41,161 nt of DNA from a virus: the IMG/VR virus record IMGVR_UViG_3300005356_000011, positions 1-41,161 of that record; one strand, given 5' to 3'. This document shows positions 16,031-22,698 of the stretch, piece after piece. The position numbers and the translations under genes are program-made. Under the pieces are notes generated by a model. That model had not been told where the DNA came from and ran no database searches. It was given only the letters and a program-made list of their open reading frames with translations. Within the stretch, counting starts at the first letter, position 1; every line of letters starts with the position of its first letter.

Positions 16031-16277
16031 GAGTCCGCACCCGGCCGCCGACCATGACGCCTTCGAGGTGCAGTCGGCCTTGCTGGGATCGGCCGGAACT
16101 CCGCTCAAGCCCTCGAGGAGGCGTCTGCCGGGATGGCTGGGCACTACCCCTGCGGATACCCGCAGAAACCGCCTGTGGGCCCTCCTGGCGGGCTTGCTGT
16201 CGGCCATGGCTGCACTAGGCTTGGTGCTCGCCCTGGTGCGCCTGGTGCCTCAGCTAGGCGCCTTTTTTTTGCCTTGA
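16014..16277 (+). CDS. Single-span membrane protein with terminator embedded in its 3' end
   Basis: An 87-residue protein from ATG 16014. About residues 1-52 are polar and basic, and one hydrophobic segment spans about residues 54-76 (LWALLAGLLSAMAALGLVLAL), which predicts a C-terminal membrane anchor. The last codons (QLGAFFLP) are encoded by a terminator hairpin and its T-run at 16244-16270, so transcription may end before the stop codon at 16275-16277. No family recognised. A pinholin or spanin-like role cannot be tested by eye. Confidence 0.5.
   Translation: MNRSNESPHPAADHDAFEVQSALLGSAGTPLKPSRRRLPGWLGTTPADTRRNRLWALLAGLLSAMAALGLVLALVRLVPQLGAFFLP
16244..16270 (+). terminator. Strong rho-independent terminator inside a coding 3' end
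   Basis: GGTGCCT-CAGCT-AGGCGCC stem (7 pairs including one G-T) followed by eight T residues. It lies within the last codons of the gene ending at 16277. Transcripts stopping here would lack the natural stop codon unless read-through occurs. Confidence 0.8.
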
Positions 16278-16316
16278 CGAATGCCAGAACTGGCCGCGGC
16301 GAGGCAACAGGAGCCT

Positions 16317-17090
16317 ATGAATGAGCTACATCTATTCGCGGGCGCTGGTGGAGGCATCCTCGCCGGGCAACTGCTCGGGCACCGGTGCATCTGCGCCGTC
16401 GAGTGCGAGCCCTACGCTCAGTCCGTGCTTGTGGTACGACAAAACGATGGATCCTTGCCGCCTTTCCCGATCTGGGATGACGTGCGCACCTTTGACGGAC
16501 GACCGTGGCGCGGCGCTGTTGACATCGTGGCTGGCGGGTTTCCATGCCAGGACATCAGCGAGTCCGGATTCAAGCAAGGGATCGACGGCGAACGGTCCGG
16601 CCTGTGGCGAGACATGGTGCGAATCATTGGCGAGGTTCGACCCCGCTACGTCTTCGTGGAGAACGTCGCAGCGTTGCTTCATCGAGGAATGGGCGTCGTT
16701 CTCGGAGGCCTGGCCAAGCTCGGGTTTGATGCGCAATGGACAGTGCTGGGTACGGCCAACATTGGGGGTGCGCAGCCGCGCGAACGAGTTTGGATCCTGG
16801 CCCACGCTCAAGGCATCGGATGGGGAGCAGTACAGCCGCAACCTCGCTTATTTCCAGCGGCGCCTAAAGATAGCGCCCGACTTGCCGGTGATCGTGGCGC
16901 TGAACACACCTCCAACGCCAGCCGGTTTCTATGGCCGGATCAATCCGGACTGGACCGAGTGGCTGACGGGATGGCCGATAGGGTGGAGCGCATTAGATGC
17001 ATTGGCAACGGCCAGGATCCGCGAGTGGCAGCAGCAGCATTCACCCTGCTCGCCGAAAGACTAGGGATCGAGCATGGCCAAGGATCGTGA
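16317..17090 (+). CDS. C5-cytosine DNA methyltransferase (short, overprinted)
   Basis: A 257-residue enzyme that methylates cytosine C5. Motifs in order: I, LHLFAGAGG (residues 4-12); IV, GGFPCQDIS with catalytic Cys77; VI, VFVENV (113-117, Glu115-Asn116-Val117); VIII, QPRERVWI (153-160); X, CIGNGQDPRVAAAAF (228-242). The gap between VIII and X is short, so the target-recognition domain is minimal. ATG 16317 lies only 3 bases after AGGAG (16309-16313). A second ATG at 16321 opens a 247-codon frame across almost the whole gene. The protein likely shields phage DNA from restriction. The last 17 bases overlap the HNH gene. Confidence 0.85.
   Translation: MNELHLFAGAGGGILAGQLLGHRCICAVECEPYAQSVLVVRQNDGSLPPFPIWDDVRTFDGRPWRGAVDIVAGGFPCQDISESGFKQGIDGERSGLWRDMVRIIGEVRPRYVFVENVAALLHRGMGVVLGGLAKLGFDAQWTVLGTANIGGAQPRERVWILAHAQGIGWGAVQPQPRLFPAAPKDSARLAGDRGAEHTSNASRFLWPDQSGLDRVADGMADRVERIRCIGNGQDPRVAAAAFTLLAERLGIEHGQGS
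16321..17064 (+). CDS. Overprinted +1-frame protein within the C5 methyltransferase gene
   Basis: A 247-residue ORF from ATG 16321, the second ATG in ATGAATGAG and spaced 7 bases from the shared AGGAG. It carries patterns that I remember from phage proteins near cytosine methyltransferases: SSWRTSQRCFIEEWASFSEA, WPSSGLMRNGQCW, GSWPTLKASDGEQYSRNL, and INPDWTEWLTGWPIGWSAL. Some of this (AGFHARTSA) is simply the shadow of motif IV. The WPT and EWL-GWPIGW parts do not coincide with methyltransferase motifs. Both frames end in sensible C-termini, which favours dual coding, but a high-GC shadow ORF is not excluded. No function known. Confidence 0.45.
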   Translation: MSYIYSRALVEASSPGNCSGTGASAPSSASPTLSPCLWYDKTMDPCRLSRSGMTCAPLTDDRGAALLTSWLAGFHARTSASPDSSKGSTANGPACGETWCESLARFDPATSSWRTSQRCFIEEWASFSEAWPSSGLMRNGQCWVRPTLGVRSRANEFGSWPTLKASDGEQYSRNLAYFQRRLKIAPDLPVIVALNTPPTPAGFYGRINPDWTEWLTGWPIGWSALDALATARIREWQQQHSPCSPKD

Positions 17091-17406
17091 TCTCTACGCA
17101 TCGCCCGCCTGGCAGACGATCCGGGCCCGGCAACTGAAACGCCAGCCGTGGTGCGTGGTGTGCCGACAGCTGGGCATCCGCACGCGCGCCATCGAGGTGG
17201 ATCACATCGAATCCGCGAGACTGGGCGGCGCCGCCTTTGCACCGTTGAATCTGCAATCGCTTTGCCGCTCGCACCATTCGCAGAAAACCGCCCGCTCGCC
17301 CGAGCGCGGCGCCTATCAATCAAACAGGCCATTCACCGTCATCGGCCACGATGGGTACTCCGTGCCGGCCGGCCTGTTGCCTCCCGAAGGGGACAAAGAT
17401 GAGTGA
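17074..17406 (+). CDS. HNH endonuclease
   Basis: A 110-residue HNH nuclease. Zinc and active-site pattern: Cys27-X2-Cys30 (WCVVCRQLG), EVDHIESARLGG with Asp43/His44, PLNLQSLCRSHHSQKT with Asn59, Cys64 and His67/His68. This is the compact type often located near phage terminases, where it assists DNA maturation and packaging. Here it sits among methyltransferase and helicase genes, 5 kb before terminase. It could instead be a homing or restriction-type nuclease whose sites are protected by the adjacent methyltransferase. ATG 17074 lies in the last codons of the methyltransferase. Confidence 0.85.
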   Translation: MAKDRDLYASPAWQTIRARQLKRQPWCVVCRQLGIRTRAIEVDHIESARLGGAAFAPLNLQSLCRSHHSQKTARSPERGAYQSNRPFTVIGHDGYSVPAGLLPPEGDKDE

Positions 17407-17602
17407 ACTCGAATTCGAGCAGGACATGCCTGATATGGGTGTCTTTGCAATGGCCCCCGCAGAAACGGTGATTCTGGTGTTTCCCGGCGAACGTTCCGCC
17501 TATCCGGCTTCGAAGGTGAGGGAAAGGATCCAGGGACTGTTCCCGGACTATCACGTGCTGGTCTTCCTGCGCCAGCCGAAGCAAGACGTCGAACACGAAT
17601 AG
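17399..17602 (+). CDS. Small hypothetical protein
   Basis: A 67-residue protein from ATG 17399, overlapping the HNH stop by 8 bases, with AAGGGGA before it. It begins MSELEFEQDMPDMGVFAMAP and continues ETVILVFPGERSAYPASKVR before a strand with HVLVFLRQP. The alternation suggests a small alpha/beta fold. I do not recognise the family. Coupling to the nuclease supports translation. Confidence 0.55.
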   Translation: MSELEFEQDMPDMGVFAMAPAETVILVFPGERSAYPASKVRERIQGLFPDYHVLVFLRQPKQDVEHE

Positions 17603-17659
17603 GCGCCGCAGCGAGCCCAAACAACAGGGAGTCAACAAACGAGGGCAAACGAGGCGGTA

Positions 17660-19009
17660 ATGACTTACGAAGAAGACTCAACTAACGGCAGCAACTATGA
17701 ATCATCCGAACTGAAACTCAAGGCTTGCACCATCAGCGATTTCGTGGCCTACCTGCCCGAGCATCGCTATATCTACAGACCCACCGGCGCGCTCTGGCCG
17801 AAGGAATCCGTCAATTCCGTGATGCCGCACAGGATTCAGATTCCCGACACGAACCGGCGCGTCAAGGCCAGCGACTATCTGGACGAATGCCAGGCAGTCC
17901 AGCAGATGACGTGGGCGCCAGGCTATCCGGAAATCATTCACGATCATCTGGTGCAGGACGGCGGCTGGCACTATCACTGCGGCGCACAGGTATTCAACCT
18001 CTACCATCCGCCGGACGACGAACCGGGCGACGCCACCAACGCCGCGCCATGGATCGAGCACCTGTTGCGCATCTATCCGGACGACGCCGACCACATCACC
18101 AAGTGGCTCGCCCACCGCATCCAGAAGCCGCATGAGAAACTGAACCATGCGCTTGTGCTGGGTGGCAATCAGGGCATCGGCAAGGATACTCTGCTGGACC
18201 CGGTGAAATATGGTGTCGGCGCATGGAACTGGAGTGAGATCAGCCCGCGGCATATGCTGGGACGATTCAACAGCTGGGTAAAGTCCGTGGTGGTGCGGAT
18301 GAACGAAGCGCACGATTTAGGCGAATTCAACAAGTTCGCCTTGTACGACACGTCGAAAACCTATATCGCGGCGCCGCCGGATGTTCTGCGGATCGATGAG
18401 AAACATACGCGCGAATATTCTGTTTTCAACGTGCTCGGACTGCTCATCACTTCCAACAACCGCCTGGACGGACTCTACCTGCCGGCGGACGACCGGCGCC
18501 ACTACGTTGCATGGTCGGAAGCCTCGGCGGGCGACTTCACGGATGCCTACTGGCACACCATCTGGACCTGGTACGAGCAGACAGGCTACGCGGACGTCGT
18601 GGCCTACCTGCGCACCTACGACCTGCGCGACTTCGATCCGAAGGCCCAGCCACCCAAGACGCCGGCCTTCTGGAATATTGTCAACGCGGGTGAATCGAGC
18701 GATGCCGGGGAAATGCGAGACGTGGTCGAGTCGTTCGGAAATCTGATGGCGTTTACCCTTGAAGACTTTATCAAAATGGCTGACAGGTTATATCTTGATG
18801 ATTTGGCTAATGAGTTAAGAGAAAGGAAGAATAGAGCAAAAATACCGCACATAATGTTAAGGGTTGGTTATATCTCCGTCAGAAACCCTGACACCAAAGA
18901 TGGATTGTGGGTTGTCAATGGTAGGCGCGTGGTTATTTACTGCAGACAAGAAATACCAGTAGTCAACCAACTCGCCCTTGCAAAGTCTAGGTGTTTACCC
19001 GCAAGCTAA
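17660..19009 (+). CDS. SF3-type (P4/NrS-1 primase-associated) replicative helicase
   Basis: A 449-residue ATPase. Walker A GGNQGIGKDT (168-177), Walker B region VVVRMNEAHD (210-219) and the sensor asparagine pair in LLITSNNR (261-268) define the helicase found in phage and plasmid primase-helicases. Residues 70-125 (YLDECQAVQQMTWAPGYPEI, FNLYHPP) form the usual linker domain. No primase active site is visible, so this may be helicase alone. It should unwind phage DNA at an origin, perhaps the repeat-rich gap immediately downstream. From about 18745 the sequence becomes strongly A+T-rich, so the last 90 residues may be a recombinant replacement. Confidence 0.75.
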   Translation: MTYEEDSTNGSNYESSELKLKACTISDFVAYLPEHRYIYRPTGALWPKESVNSVMPHRIQIPDTNRRVKASDYLDECQAVQQMTWAPGYPEIIHDHLVQDGGWHYHCGAQVFNLYHPPDDEPGDATNAAPWIEHLLRIYPDDADHITKWLAHRIQKPHEKLNHALVLGGNQGIGKDTLLDPVKYGVGAWNWSEISPRHMLGRFNSWVKSVVVRMNEAHDLGEFNKFALYDTSKTYIAAPPDVLRIDEKHTREYSVFNVLGLLITSNNRLDGLYLPADDRRHYVAWSEASAGDFTDAYWHTIWTWYEQTGYADVVAYLRTYDLRDFDPKAQPPKTPAFWNIVNAGESSDAGEMRDVVESFGNLMAFTLEDFIKMADRLYLDDLANELRERKNRAKIPHIMLRVGYISVRNPDTKDGLWVVNGRRVVIYCRQEIPVVNQLALAKSRCLPAS

Positions 19010-19041
19010 GGGAAATTACTTAGACAACTAGGCGGTTTGAA

Positions 19042-19160
19042 ATCGGTGGTCTAGGTGGTATCGGTGGTTTCCTATTACCTCTGTAGAGAGTCCCTACAGT
19101 TACAATGTTATTCCCGCGGACGTAATAGAAAACCACCGATAGCACCTATGTCACCTATGT
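19042..19160. other. Candidate replication origin: long inverted repeat with GGTGGT iterons
   Basis: In the 191-base gap after the helicase, 27 bases at 19051-19077 are the inverted complement of 19123-19149 with three mismatches, around a 45-base loop. The loop holds a second hairpin, CTGTAG/CTACAG (19081-19086, 19094-19099). Repeated elements include ATCGGTGGT at 19042 and 19060, its complement at 19132, and a tandem CACCTATGT at 19143 and 19152. The region is A+T-richer than its surroundings. Iterons plus a large cruciform beside a helicase gene fit a replication origin; a regulatory or terminator-like role is an alternative. Confidence 0.55.
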
Positions 19161-19167
19161 ACTCAAA

Positions 19168-19186
19168 TTTGACTGAAGTAGTCAAA
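19168..19186. promoter_or_regulatory. Perfect 7-base inverted repeat upstream of the SNF2-like gene
   Basis: TTTGACT-GAAGT-AGTCAAA lies 14 bases before the start codon at 19201. It could be an operator, or a small hairpin covering the ribosome-binding region, since no Shine-Dalgarno sequence is obvious there. Confidence 0.4.
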
Positions 19187-19200
19187 AACTAACAGAAGCT

Positions 19201-20997
19201 ATGACTAACCGCATTGGTTATAGAGAACGTCAATGGGGCTTTGTGGTGCGTTCCTGCCTCTCGGCGCTCGATGCCTGTGGCGGTTCTCTCACGGCCTGGG
19301 ATATAGCTGTTGTCACTGGCCAATCGGTTCGGCTGGTGCGTGCTTATCTCGAGCAGCTGTATCAGGAGGGTGCCGTGTATCGGAGGGCTGATATGTGGCA
19401 CTTGTCTGAGGGATTGCAGAAACATCAAAACAATCAGCCAATGGTGAATCCTCCATCAGATAACGACATGCATAATGAGCAAGGCCCGAACGATGCAGCC
19501 AACATCGACGGGCCTCTGGCCAATCAAAGCAAAGGAGTTGCTTCTATGGTTGACGACAATTATGCGGCCTTCGTGCGTCGCAAATTCATCGCGCACAAGC
19601 CGACCGGCATCACCAACGGATTCACGCAGCCGGCTTCGATGTTCGGCCACCAGGCCGCCCTCGCATCATGGGCTCTGAAACGTGGCAGGGCCGCCATCTT
19701 TGCCGACACCGGGCTCGGCAAGACATTTATTGAACTGGTCTGGGCGGATGTCGTCCACAAGCACACTCGACAGCCAGTGATGATCCATACCCCGCTAGCT
19801 GTCGCGGCACAAATTGCGGCCGAAGGCGCCCGGTTCGGCATAGTGGCGACGGTTGTACGCGAGGCGAAAGACATTCAGCCTGGCATCAACATCGTCAACT
19901 ACGAGCGGCTTCACAAGTTCGATACTTCCATTTTCGGAGGGGTTGTCCTCGATGAGAGTGGATGCATCAAGCATCACGACGCGAAGACATTCCGACTGTT
20001 GATTGACGCCTATCGAGATACGCCATTCAAGCTGCCTGCCACAGCGACGCCTGCGCCTAATGATTGGGCGGAACTCGGCACGCATGCGGAGTTTCTTGGC
20101 ATCTGTTCTCGAGTCGAGATGCTGGCGGAATTCTTCACGCACGATGGTGGCGATACGAGCGTCTGGCGATTAAAGGGCCACGCCCGCGCACCATTCTGGA
20201 AGTGGGTTGCCAGTTGGGGAGCGCTCATTCGCAAGCCATCCGATCTTGGGTTCGATGACGGTGCATATAACCTCCCGCCGCTCAATTTGCACGATCACAT
20301 TGTCGAGATAGATCGTCCCTTGAACGGCGCGTTGTTTGATACAGAAGCACAAACCCTGATGGAGCGACGGGCCGCGCGACGGGAGTCATTGGATGAACGT
20401 GTGGAGGCGTGCTCCAATTTGATTTTCAAGGAGTGGCAAGCCGGCCCTGCTGCGGTTAATGGCGGACATCTTGAGCCGTGGGTCATCTGGTGCGAACTCA
20501 ATTCAGAGCATGACGCACTGGAGCGTGTATTCGGTAGCTGCGCATTCTCCATTCGAGGCGCTGACAGCACCGAGGAAAAGGAAGACAGGTTGATGCGATG
20601 GCTCGCTGGAGAACGCCCCGTCATCATCAGCAAGGCATCGATCCTGGGGTTCGGTTTGAACATGCAACGAGCGGCCAGGATTGCGTTCGTCGGCGTCACC
20701 GATTCATTCGAGAGCTACTACCAGGCCGTGCGTCGATGCTGGCGTTTCGGGCAGAAGCGCCCAGTCGATGTCCACCTTTTCAGCAGTTCGCAGGAGGGTG
20801 CCATTGCCGCCAATCTGAAGCGCAAAGAAGCTGCCGCCCACCAGATGGCAGAGATCCTCAGCGCCGAGACGCATGGTGCCGTGTTCGCTGAAGTTATCGG
20901 TGAGGCCACGCGACAAACCAATACCTATGACGCATTCAAGCGCGTCGCCACCCCTTCATTCCTGGAGCCTGCATGCCATGCATCAATCAAGTCGTGA
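19201..20997 (+). CDS. SNF2-like superfamily 2 helicase with N-terminal winged-helix-like domain
   Basis: A 598-residue protein. Residues 10-72 (LDACGGSLTAWDIAVVTGQS, LVRAYLEQLYQEGAVYRRAD) look like a winged helix, followed by a polar linker (73-118). SF2 motifs: I, ADTGLGKT (168-175); II, VVLDESG (248-254, DESG instead of DEAH); III, ATATPAPN (280-287); VI, YYQAVRRCWRFGQKRPV (506-522). It should translocate on duplex DNA. The linker contains another plausible start (ATG 19546), so the N-terminal domain could be optional. It overlaps the next gene, a DNA methyltransferase, by 25 bases. Helicase-methyltransferase pairs of this kind occur in many siphophages. Confidence 0.85.
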   Translation: MTNRIGYRERQWGFVVRSCLSALDACGGSLTAWDIAVVTGQSVRLVRAYLEQLYQEGAVYRRADMWHLSEGLQKHQNNQPMVNPPSDNDMHNEQGPNDAANIDGPLANQSKGVASMVDDNYAAFVRRKFIAHKPTGITNGFTQPASMFGHQAALASWALKRGRAAIFADTGLGKTFIELVWADVVHKHTRQPVMIHTPLAVAAQIAAEGARFGIVATVVREAKDIQPGINIVNYERLHKFDTSIFGGVVLDESGCIKHHDAKTFRLLIDAYRDTPFKLPATATPAPNDWAELGTHAEFLGICSRVEMLAEFFTHDGGDTSVWRLKGHARAPFWKWVASWGALIRKPSDLGFDDGAYNLPPLNLHDHIVEIDRPLNGALFDTEAQTLMERRAARRESLDERVEACSNLIFKEWQAGPAAVNGGHLEPWVIWCELNSEHDALERVFGSCAFSIRGADSTEEKEDRLMRWLAGERPVIISKASILGFGLNMQRAARIAFVGVTDSFESYYQAVRRCWRFGQKRPVDVHLFSSSQEGAIAANLKRKEAAAHQMAEILSAETHGAVFAEVIGEATRQTNTYDAFKRVATPSFLEPACHASIKS

Positions 20998-21884
20998 CCG
21001 ATACCTACACTGCCATTCATGGCGACTGCATCGAGGCGCTGCGCGATCTGCCGGATGAGTGCATCGGCTACAGCATCTTCAGCCCGCCATTCGCATCCCT
21101 GTACACCTACTCCAACAGCCCACGCGACATGGGCAACTGCAAGAACGACGCGGAGTTCTTCGAGCACTTCCAGTACCTCGTGAAGGAGTTGCTGCGTGTC
21201 CTCAAGCCGGGCCGCGATGTCTCATTCCATTGCATGCTGATGCCCAGCAGCAAGGAACGTGATGGCTACATCGGCCTGCGCGACTTCCGTGGCGATCTGA
21301 TTCGTGCGTTCCAGGCTGAGGGGTTCATCTATCACTCCGAGGTCTGCATCTGGAAGGATCCAGTCACATCGATGCAGCGCACCAAAGCACTCGGCCTACT
21401 GCACAAGACCGTGCGAGGCAACTCAGCCATGGCCAGACAGGGCATCCCCGACTACCTCGTGACCATGCGCAAGCCTGGCGAATGCGAGCGCGTCACGCAT
21501 GGCGAGGAGTACCCGGTGGATCTGTGGCAGAAGATCGCTAGCCCAGTCTGGATGGACATCAACCCATCCGACACATTGCAATATCGATCCGCACGCGACC
21601 ATGACGACGAGCGCCACATTGCGCCGCTTCAGCTTGAAGTGATCCGTCGAGGGGTCCAGCTTTGGACGAACCCCGGCGACATCGTGTTGAGCCCATTCAT
21701 GGGGATCGGCAGCGAGGGCTATGTGTCCCTGCAACTCGGCCGCAAGTTCGTTGGCGTCGAGCTCAAGGAGTCCTACTTTGGGCAGGCCTCGCGCAATCTT
21801 GCAGCTGCCATTGCACAGAAGCCGAACGCTGATCTGTTCGCAGAGCCCGCAGCCGAGGAAGGCATGGCTGATCCCATGCAATAG
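20973..21884 (+). CDS. Beta-class DNA methyltransferase (N4-cytosine or N6-adenine)
   Basis: A 303-residue enzyme. Motif IV is SPPF (residues 37-40) after YSIF, and motif I comes later as GDIVLSPFMGIGSEGYV (235-251), with motif X HIAPLQLEVIRR (215-226) before it; that order defines the beta class. SPPF rather than DPPY suggests N4-cytosine, though N6-adenine is possible. VGVELKESYF (260-269) follows motif I, as expected. The paired SNF2-like helicase may recruit it or couple modification to replication. No restriction nuclease is adjacent. This is the second DNA methyltransferase in the genome. Confidence 0.85.
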   Translation: MPCINQVVTDTYTAIHGDCIEALRDLPDECIGYSIFSPPFASLYTYSNSPRDMGNCKNDAEFFEHFQYLVKELLRVLKPGRDVSFHCMLMPSSKERDGYIGLRDFRGDLIRAFQAEGFIYHSEVCIWKDPVTSMQRTKALGLLHKTVRGNSAMARQGIPDYLVTMRKPGECERVTHGEEYPVDLWQKIASPVWMDINPSDTLQYRSARDHDDERHIAPLQLEVIRRGVQLWTNPGDIVLSPFMGIGSEGYVSLQLGRKFVGVELKESYFGQASRNLAAAIAQKPNADLFAEPAAEEGMADPMQ

Positions 21885-21893
21885 TTATCCACA
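21885..21893 (+). promoter_or_regulatory. Consensus DnaA box (TTATCCACA)
   Basis: TTATCCACA is a perfect match to the 9-base bacterial DnaA box and begins the base after the methyltransferase stop. It lies just upstream of a good promoter match. A degenerate partner starting TTATCG occurs at 21911. A single box could link late transcription or replication to host DnaA, but one 9-mer may arise by chance. Confidence 0.45.
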
Positions 21894-21895
21894 GG

Positions 21896-21924
21896 TTGTC
21901 AACATCAGGGTTATCGTGTATTTT
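21896..21924 (+). promoter_or_regulatory. Sigma-70-like promoter before the terminase operon
   Basis: TTGTCA (21896-21901) and TATTTT (21919-21924) are separated by exactly 17 bases, in an A+T-richer part of the 280-base gap before the small terminase gene. It probably contributes to late transcription. A repeated ACGATTC (21936-21942 and 21950-21956) just downstream could be an operator. Confidence 0.5.
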
Positions 21925-21979
21925 GTGCCATATGTACGATTCAATGCGAACGATTCCCATTTGACGGGGCTGTTACAAA

Positions 21980-22007
21980 TTGACGGGGGGGTGGGAAAAT
22001 TTATACC
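21980..22007 (+). promoter_or_regulatory. Second promoter match with duplicated TTGACGGGG
   Basis: TTGACG (21980-21985) and TATACC (22002-22007) are separated by 16 bases. The 9-mer TTGACGGGG also occurs at 21961-21969, 19 bases upstream, so the repeat may be an activator site rather than a second -35. The remaining 150 bases before the terminase start hold no evident gene; they are C-rich and may be a leader. Confidence 0.45.
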
Positions 22008-22164
22008 GAGGACCAACGCAGACCGCCGCCCCAAGTCGCCCTTCGATCACCTCAAACAACCCCATCCCCGCTCTTATTGACCTACGGGTACGCCCAGCAG
22101 AACGGAACGCGACCATGACATATCTCGCCGGCACGACGCACTGACCTGCGGAGGGGACCACGGA

Positions 22165-22698
22165 ATGCGCCACGATCTGAACCACATGGGGCACTCCAAT
22201 GCCAGCCTGGGCGTGGAAGTTTTCCAGAAACTCGCGGAGAACCGGCTCAAGAAACAGGAACCGGAAATTCCCGAGTGGCTGGAGCCGCCGCAGTATCTGA
22301 CCGAGAAACAGCGCGAGATGTGGCGCCAGGCGGTTATCACGCGTGGGTCGGAATGGTTCACCGGCAGCGATATCGTCGTGCTTGAGCAGTACGTCATCTC
22401 CGCCAGCGATCTCTATCTGTTCCGCAACAAGGCGGTCGCCGCAGGCTGGACGCTCGAAACCGAAGGCATATACCGGCGTGCGCAACGAACCTTCCGTCAG
22501 TATTCCGACATGCTGGGGCTCAATATCGCCTGGCGCATGGGCATGAGCGTGAAATCCAAGCAGGCCAGCGCGAAGGGCGGCAAGTTCAACGAGATTGTTG
22601 ATACCGCGGTTGAGAACGCGCAGGACAAATTGCTGCAGGGCATCGACCCGAATAAGTTTGCTGGCGCGCCCCCGGGGCTTTCAAGTGAACTGATGTGA
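22165..22698 (+). CDS. terS: Terminase small subunit (P27 family)
   Basis: A 177-residue protein from ATG 22165 with GGAGGGGA ahead (22151-22158). It shows the P27-type pattern: PEWLEPPQYLTEKQREMWRQ, then DIVVLEQYVISASDLYLFRN, a helix with AAGWTLETEG, and RRAQRTFRQYSDMLGLN near residues 115-131. It should form the ring that recognises the packaging site and loads DNA onto the large subunit. The four-base GTGA overlap with the next gene supports coupled translation. Confidence 0.85.
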   Translation: MRHDLNHMGHSNASLGVEVFQKLAENRLKKQEPEIPEWLEPPQYLTEKQREMWRQAVITRGSEWFTGSDIVVLEQYVISASDLYLFRNKAVAAGWTLETEGIYRRAQRTFRQYSDMLGLNIAWRMGMSVKSKQASAKGGKFNEIVDTAVENAQDKLLQGIDPNKFAGAPPGLSSELM

